From contig JAICSD010000109.1 of NCBI GenBank assembly GCA_025937075.1, positions 1 to 10,944 on the forward strand: a DNA stretch of 10,944 bases, read 5' to 3'. The position numbers and the translations under genes are program-made. The notes beneath the pieces are model-generated. The model had not been told where the DNA came from, made no database searches, and saw only the letters and a list, made by a program, of their open reading frames with translations. Source of the stretch: Vicinamibacteria bacterium. Its GTDB lineage: Bacteria; Acidobacteriota; Vicinamibacteria; Vicinamibacterales; 2-12-FULL-66-21. This document shows, piece after piece, positions 6,633 to 10,944 of the stretch. How positions within the stretch are numbered: the first letter of the stretch is position 1; each line of letters begins with the position of its first letter.

Positions 6633-6708
6633 GGGGTTCCGGGGGTTCCACGGTTCGGAACCCGTGGAACGGAACCCCGGAACCCGTGGAACCCCGGAAC
6701 GAGGAACC
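6633..6708 (+). repeat. GGAAC-rich direct and inverted repeats in the aroDE 5' leader
   Basis: The spacer between attenuator and aroDE consists almost wholly of GGTTCC/GGAACC variants. GTTCCGGGGGTTCCACGG (6636-6653) is complementary to CCGTGGAACCCCGGAAC (6684-6700) with a single bulged base. The 3' half of the first arm can instead pair with CCGTGGAAC (6662-6670) as a 9-bp hairpin around an 8-nt loop. The long stem ends immediately before GAGGAA (6701-6706), the likely aroDE ribosome-binding site. It may modulate aroDE translation or protect the readthrough mRNA; it may also be neutral repeat DNA. Confidence 0.75.
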
Positions 6709-6718
6709 GACGCGCTCT

Positions 6719-8152
6719 ATGTTGCCGCAACTGTGCGCCACCGTGACGGGCCGGTCCGCTGCCGAGATCCGCGCCGCCCGCGACGCCGCCGCCGACGCCG
6801 ATCTGGTCGAGCTGCGTCTCGACACCATGGAGCGTCCGGATCCGGCGGCGGCGCTCCAGGGGCGCAAGCTGCCCGCGATCGTGACGTGCCGTCCCGTCAG
6901 GGAAGGAGGGCACTTCCGCGGCAGCGAGGACGAGCGGCGCCGTATTCTCGAGGACGCCGATGTGCTTGGCGCGGAGTTCATCGACATCGAGTGGGACGCC
7001 GGTCTCGATGCGCTGATTCGCCGCCGGAACGGTCACGGCGTCATCGTCTCGCGGCATGACTTCTCAGGGACACCGGGGAACGTGTGCACGATGGTGAGCG
7101 ACATGCGCCGCAGCGGCGCGGAGATCGTGAAGCTCGCCACGAAAGCGCACTCGCTATCCGATCTGCTGCCGCTCCTCGATGCCCGATCGAACGGCGACGG
7201 CATCCTGATTGGCATGGGCACCCCGGGCGCGGTGTCGCGGATCCTCGCCGCGCGGTTCGGCAGCCGCTGGACGTATGCGGGCGATGGCGTTGCACCTGGC
7301 CAGTTGACCAGCGCCGCGCTCCTGCAGGAGTACCGCTTCCGGAGAATCCGGCCGGACGCTGCCGTGTACGGCCTCGTCGGACGTCCCGTATCGCGATCGC
7401 TGTCTGCCGCGATGCACAACGCGGGCTTCGCCGCGCTCGGCCTGAACGCGGTGTACGTGCCGCTCGAGGCGGCCGATATCGACGACTTCGAACAGTTCGC
7501 CGATCGCATTGGCCTCCGCGGCGCGAGCGTCACGATTCCGTTCAAGCGCGACGTGATGCGCCTGCTCGATGACGTGTCCCCGCTCGCGATGACCGTTGGC
7601 GCCGTCAACACACTGCTCGTCTCCGACGGACGCTGGACGGGCACCAACACGGACGTCGACGGTTTCCTCGAGCCCCTGCGAAGACGGACGCCGCTTCACG
7701 GGCTCCGCGCGACGGTGCTCGGAGCAGGAGGCGCGACGCGGGCGGCGGCGTTCGGTCTCCGGCGAGAGGGCGCGCACGTCACGGTCGCGGCGCGTCGTCA
7801 CGACGCTGCGGTCGATGTCGCGTCGGCCGTGGGAGCCAACGCCGGTGACTGGCCGCCGCCAACGGGCTCGTGGGACATCCTCGTCAACGCGACGCCTGTT
7901 GGAAGCCGCGACGTCCCAGGGTCGCCCATCGAGGAGATCGGGAGCGACGGACTGGTGTACGACCTCGTGTACGACCCGGATCCGACGGAGCTGATGCGGC
8001 GCGGCGCGTCAGCGGGCTGCCGTGTCATCGGCGGTCTCGAGATGCTGGTTGCGCAGGCCGAACGCCAGTTCGAGGTGTGGACGGGACAGCGGCCTCCCGC
8101 GGATCTCTTCGCCCATGCGGCGACAGAAGCCATCAGGACACGACGCTCATGA
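6719..8152 (+). CDS. aroDE: Bifunctional type I 3-dehydroquinate dehydratase / shikimate dehydrogenase
   Basis: Fusion enzyme of 477 residues catalysing 3-dehydroquinate to dehydroshikimate, then NADPH-dependent reduction to shikimate. Residues 1-207 are a type I dehydroquinase: ELRLD (31-35), His113 in SRHDF, Schiff-base Lys138 in IVKLATKA, Ser173-Arg174, and Gln195 in APGQLT. Residues 214-475 are AroE: substrate loop GRPVSRSLSAAMHN (221-234), VTIPFK with catalytic Lys276, GAVNT with Asn297, GTNTD with Asp312, nucleotide loop GAGGATR (335-341), NATPVG, YDLVYDP, and Gln446 near the end. The same fusion order is known in plants and Chlamydiae. ATG 6719 is chosen because it begins directly before the conserved LCATVTG strand, follows GAGGAA at 6701-6706, and lies beyond the attenuator. 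The frame stays open upstream to 6527, but that would translate the terminator. It is the first structural gene of the operon and overlaps trpE by 4 nt. Oddity: SRSLSA replaces the common SHSLSP. Confidence 0.95.
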   Translation: MLPQLCATVTGRSAAEIRAARDAAADADLVELRLDTMERPDPAAALQGRKLPAIVTCRPVREGGHFRGSEDERRRILEDADVLGAEFIDIEWDAGLDALIRRRNGHGVIVSRHDFSGTPGNVCTMVSDMRRSGAEIVKLATKAHSLSDLLPLLDARSNGDGILIGMGTPGAVSRILAARFGSRWTYAGDGVAPGQLTSAALLQEYRFRRIRPDAAVYGLVGRPVSRSLSAAMHNAGFAALGLNAVYVPLEAADIDDFEQFADRIGLRGASVTIPFKRDVMRLLDDVSPLAMTVGAVNTLLVSDGRWTGTNTDVDGFLEPLRRRTPLHGLRATVLGAGGATRAAAFGLRREGAHVTVAARRHDAAVDVASAVGANAGDWPPPTGSWDILVNATPVGSRDVPGSPIEEIGSDGLVYDLVYDPDPTELMRRGASAGCRVIGGLEMLVAQAERQFEVWTGQRPPADLFAHAATEAIRTRRS

Positions 8153-9639
8153 AGCAGACGACGTTCGAGGAATTTGCGGAGCTGGCGCGGCGCGGCACGT
8201 TCGTGCCGGTGGTGAAGGAGATCATGGCGGATCTGCTGACGCCCGTCTCCGCATTCCTGAAGATCGCCGAGCACTCGGACTACGCGTTTCTGTTCGAGAG
8301 CGTCGAAGGCGGCGAACGAGTGGCGCGCTACTCGTTTCTCGGCAAGGATCCGTTCCTCGTCCTTCGATCGAAGGACGGCCGCACCATCATCGATCGATCG
8401 GGCGTCACGAGCGAATCGCCGGAGCCGTTCGTTCCTGCGCTGCGAAGGCTCATGGCGGAGTTCAATGCGCCGTTCGTGCCGGACCTGCCGCGGTTCACCG
8501 GCGGCGCCGTCGGGTTCATCGGCTACGACTCGTCGGTCCACTTCGAGCCCGCGCTCGAGCGCGCGTGGACGAATGCCGCGTGGGCGAAGACGCAGGCGGC
8601 GGAGGACGGTGCGGGGTTCATGCTCTTCGACACGGTCCTCGCGTTCGATCACGTGAAGCATCGGATTCTCATCATCGCGAACGCGCGCGTCACCGCGGAC
8701 GAGGATCTCTCAGCCCTGTATCAGTTCGCGTGTGCGAAGATCGGTTTCCTCGAACGCGAACTGGAGCGCGGCCTCTCGCATGCGGCGCCGGAGCGACGGC
8801 CCGCCCCTCGCATCGACTCCAACGTCACGCGCGAAACGTTCGAGTCGGGTGTTCGGACGATCAAGGAAAAGATTGCCGCAGGGGACATCTATCAGGCGGT
8901 CCTGTCGCAGCGCTTCGAGGCGCGCGTCGAGGCGGAGCCGTTCACCGTCTATCGCGCGCTGCGGCACGTGAATCCTTCTCCCTACATGTATTTCATCCGC
9001 ATGGGCGGGCTCGCGATCGTGGGATCGTCGCCCGAGATGCTCGTCCGCGTCGAAGGCCGCCGCGTCGAAACGCATCCCATCGCGGGAACCCGGCCGCGTG
9101 GACGGAACGACGACGAGGATCTGCGCCTTGCCGAAGAACTGAAGCGCAACGAGAAGGAGCGCGCCGAACACGTGATGCTCGTGGATCTCGGACGCAACGA
9201 TCTCGGACGCGTCTGCCAATTCGGCACCGTGCGCGTGCCGCAGTACATGGCGCTCGAACGCTACTCGCACGTCATGCACCTCGTGTCCACGGTCGAGGGG
9301 CAGCTGGCGGAGAACACCGACCATCTCGACGCGCTCGTCTCCTGTTTTCCCGCCGGTACCGTGTCCGGCGCGCCGAAGATTCGCGCCATGCAGATCCTCG
9401 CCGAGCTGGAGCCCACGCGCCGCGAGCTCTACGCCGGCGCCGTCGGCTACGTCGATTTCGCGGGCAACCTCGACTTCTGCATCGCGATTCGCACGATCAC
9501 CATTCGGGATGGTGTGGCCCGCGTGCAGGCAGGCGCGGGGATCGTCGCGGACTCGAACCCTGCCGCCGAATACGAGGAGACTCGCGACAAGGCGCGAGCA
9601 CTGGTCCAGGCGATCGAGATGGCGGAGACGGAGTTGTGA
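8149..9639 (+). CDS. trpE: Anthranilate synthase component I
   Basis: A 496-residue cytoplasmic subunit that converts chorismate to anthranilate using ammonia supplied by TrpG. The N-terminal domain has FLFESVEGGERVARYSFLG (47-65), matching the LLES-containing site that binds feedback-inhibiting tryptophan, so end-product inhibition is likely. The chorismate-binding domain (about 229-490) contains GDIYQAVLSQRF (245-256), NPSPYMYFIR (275-284), IAGTRPRG (311-318), EHVMLVDLGRND (340-351), CFPAGTVSGAPK (399-410) and AGAGIVADSNPAAEYEET (461-478), all intact. IAGTRPRG and the neighbouring trpG favour TrpE over PabB. Length is normal. ATG 8149 overlaps the aroDE stop in ATGA, with AGGA 10 nt upstream. 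Expression should be coupled to aroDE and controlled by the leader attenuator. Confidence 0.96.
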   Translation: MKQTTFEEFAELARRGTFVPVVKEIMADLLTPVSAFLKIAEHSDYAFLFESVEGGERVARYSFLGKDPFLVLRSKDGRTIIDRSGVTSESPEPFVPALRRLMAEFNAPFVPDLPRFTGGAVGFIGYDSSVHFEPALERAWTNAAWAKTQAAEDGAGFMLFDTVLAFDHVKHRILIIANARVTADEDLSALYQFACAKIGFLERELERGLSHAAPERRPAPRIDSNVTRETFESGVRTIKEKIAAGDIYQAVLSQRFEARVEAEPFTVYRALRHVNPSPYMYFIRMGGLAIVGSSPEMLVRVEGRRVETHPIAGTRPRGRNDDEDLRLAEELKRNEKERAEHVMLVDLGRNDLGRVCQFGTVRVPQYMALERYSHVMHLVSTVEGQLAENTDHLDALVSCFPAGTVSGAPKIRAMQILAELEPTRRELYAGAVGYVDFAGNLDFCIAIRTITIRDGVARVQAGAGIVADSNPAAEYEETRDKARALVQAIEMAETEL

Positions 9640-10217
9640 TGAAGGTCCTGCTCATCGACAACTACGATTCGTTCACGTTCAATCTCGCCCAGTACCTCGG
9701 CGAGCTTGGACACGCGCCGATCGTCCGGCGCAACGATCGGATCACGCTGCGCGAGGTTGGCGAGATGCAGCCCGATCGCATCGTGATTTCGCCGGGGCCC
9801 GGACGCCCGGAGGACGCCGGGATCAGCGTCGACGTCATCCGGTCCATCGGCCAGCGGACGCCGGTGCTCGGCGTCTGCCTCGGGCATCAGGCGATCGGCC
9901 ACGCGTTCGGCGGCGATGTCGTTCGCGCGCCGGCGCTGATGCACGGCAAGACCTCGTCGATCCAGCACGATGGACGCGGCGTCTTCACCGGCGTCGCGCA
10001 ACCCTTCGTCGCGGGCCGGTATCACTCGCTCATCGTCGCGGATCCGCCGCCGGCCGTCCTCGAGATCAGCGCGCGGACGGACGATGGGGTCATCATGGGC
10101 GTGCGTCACCGAGAGTGGCCCGTGCACGGCGTGCAGTTTCATCCCGAATCGGTGCTGACCGGGGAAGGACGCAAGATTCTCCGGAATTTCCTGGAGCTGT
10201 CATGTTCCCCGGACTGA
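9639..10217 (+). CDS. trpG: Anthranilate synthase component II, glutamine amidotransferase
   Basis: A 192-residue class I amidotransferase that hydrolyses glutamine and passes ammonia to TrpE. It starts with the family signature MKVLLIDNYDSFTFNL, has SPGPG (51-55), the nucleophile Cys80 in GVCLGHQ, MHGK (101-104), and His168/Glu170 in VQFHPES, completing the Cys-His-Glu triad. Full length, with no fusion to trpE or trpD. ATG 9639 overlaps the trpE stop by one base (TGATG), with GGAG five bases upstream. It could in principle also serve p-aminobenzoate synthesis (PabA); only a genome-wide search for a separate pabA would tell. Confidence 0.96.
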   Translation: MKVLLIDNYDSFTFNLAQYLGELGHAPIVRRNDRITLREVGEMQPDRIVISPGPGRPEDAGISVDVIRSIGQRTPVLGVCLGHQAIGHAFGGDVVRAPALMHGKTSSIQHDGRGVFTGVAQPFVAGRYHSLIVADPPPAVLEISARTDDGVIMGVRHREWPVHGVQFHPESVLTGEGRKILRNFLELSCSPD

Positions 10218-10944
10218 TCGACAAGCTGCAGCGCCGGGTCGACCTCAGCGTCGGCGAGGCGTCTTCCGCGATGGAAGCGATTATGGACGGCCAGGCGCAG
10301 CCGTCCCAGATTGCCGGGTTGCTGATCGGTCTCGCGATGAAAGGGGAGCGTCCGGACGAGATCGTCGGACTGGCGCGAACGATGCGGGCGAGGGCCACGA
10401 AATTGAGCCGCACCTTCGATCCCGTGTTCGATACGTGCGGGACGGGCGGCGACGGCGCGCACACGTTCAACGTCTCGACCGTGGCGGCGCTCGTGCTGGC
10501 CGCCTGCGGCGTGCGCGTCGCGAAGCACGGGAACCGGAGCGCGTCCAGCCGCTGTGGAAGCGCGGATTTGTTCGAAGCGCTCGGCGTGAACGTTGCCGCG
10601 GCGCCGGCCGTCGTCGAGCGCTGCCTCGAGGAGGCCGGCATTGGCTTCCTGTTCGCGCCGACGTTCCATCCCTCGATGCGGCATGCTGCGCCGACGCGCC
10701 GTGAGCTCGGTGTACGGACGGCGTTCAATCTCCTCGGACCGCTCACGAACCCTGCGGGTGCGAAGCGGCAGCTCGTCGGCGTGCCGCGGCCGGAGCTGAC
10801 GGAGCTGGTCGCGCGATCGCTCGCGCAGCTTGGTGCCGAACGCGCCTGGGTCGTGCACGGCGCGGACGGGCTCGACGAGATCTCGACGACGGGGTATACG
10901 AAGGTCTCGGAATGCCGTGACGGTTCCGTCAATACGTTCTATCT
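10202..10944 (+). CDS. trpD: Anthranilate phosphoribosyltransferase, 3' end beyond window
   Basis: The first 247 codons of an enzyme that transfers phosphoribose from PRPP to anthranilate. The N-terminal helical domain (1-70) contains PSQIAGLLIGLAMKGE; the PRPP-binding glycine loop is DTCGTGGDG (77-85), followed by FNVST. Further motifs are KHGNRSASSRCGSAD (108-122), HPSMR (156-160), RTAFNLLGPLTNP (172-184) and VHGADGLDE (218-226). The usual length is about 340 residues, so roughly 70 percent is present and the frame is open to the window edge. ATG 10202 lies inside trpG, a 16-nt overlap, and has GGAG five bases upstream, a good ribosome-binding site that settles the start. trpC, trpF, trpB and trpA, if present, would lie downstream. 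Confidence 0.95.
   Translation, partial: MFPGLIDKLQRRVDLSVGEASSAMEAIMDGQAQPSQIAGLLIGLAMKGERPDEIVGLARTMRARATKLSRTFDPVFDTCGTGGDGAHTFNVSTVAALVLAACGVRVAKHGNRSASSRCGSADLFEALGVNVAAAPAVVERCLEEAGIGFLFAPTFHPSMRHAAPTRRELGVRTAFNLLGPLTNPAGAKRQLVGVPRPELTELVARSLAQLGAERAWVVHGADGLDEISTTGYTKVSECRDGSVNTFY

Noticed and set aside
6527..6718. Upstream extension of the aroDE frame to ATG 6527
   Set aside because: This 64-codon extension would translate through the Trp codon region in another frame, the terminator hairpin and the GGAAC repeats. It has no family similarity; ATG 6719 sits right before the conserved dehydroquinase strand.
7870..8148. N-terminal extension of trpE into aroDE
   Set aside because: No similarity to TrpE, overlaps the conserved AroE C-terminus, and ATG 8149 gives the normal family length.
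8022..9638. N-terminal extension of trpG (long open frame across trpE)
   Set aside because: Arg-rich out-of-frame shadow of trpE; the TrpG family signature begins at ATG 9639 with its own ribosome-binding site.

Overview
The window looks like chromosomal DNA of a high-GC acidobacterium, possibly of the Vicinamibacteria type. This is an inference from gene content: a PadR regulator plus FtsX/MacB-type permease of the acidobacterial 'ADOP' kind, a secreted SpoIVB-like (S55) protein next to a secreted beta-propeller protein, and a fused type I dehydroquinase/shikimate dehydrogenase heading a trp operon.

Left half, minus strand. Positions 17-165 hold seven tandem 23-bp units that run into the stop codon of a secreted beta-propeller protein (163-2457). 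Six bases upstream lies a secreted S55-family protein (2464-4302). The two probably form one operon, read from a strong promoter-like sequence at 4323-4351. Upstream of that is a decayed locus: an ADOP permease pseudogene (4314-6180) with two apparent internal deletions and two frameshifts, preceded by a 47-codon C-terminal scrap of its PadR regulator (6173-6313).

Right half, plus strand. A complete tryptophan-biosynthesis control region precedes aroDE-trpE-trpG-trpD. It comprises a candidate promoter (6439-6467), a 29-residue leader peptide with three consecutive Trp codons (6477-6566), mutually exclusive RNA segments, and a perfect 11-bp terminator hairpin with nine T's (6596-6632). The coding regions overlap by 4, 1 and 16 nt, which suggests translational coupling; trpD runs off the window. 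AroDE catalyses two steps of the shikimate pathway towards chorismate. TrpE/TrpG convert chorismate to anthranilate, and TrpD adds phosphoribose. The striking feature is classical ribosome-mediated trp attenuation placed before a shikimate-pathway fusion gene, so that tryptophan shortage would raise both precursor supply and the committed Trp steps.

The control region is flanked by short GC-rich direct and inverted repeats (6366-6456 and 6633-6708), the second of which may fold over the aroDE ribosome-binding region. Everything here is read by eye; no database search or folding program was run.
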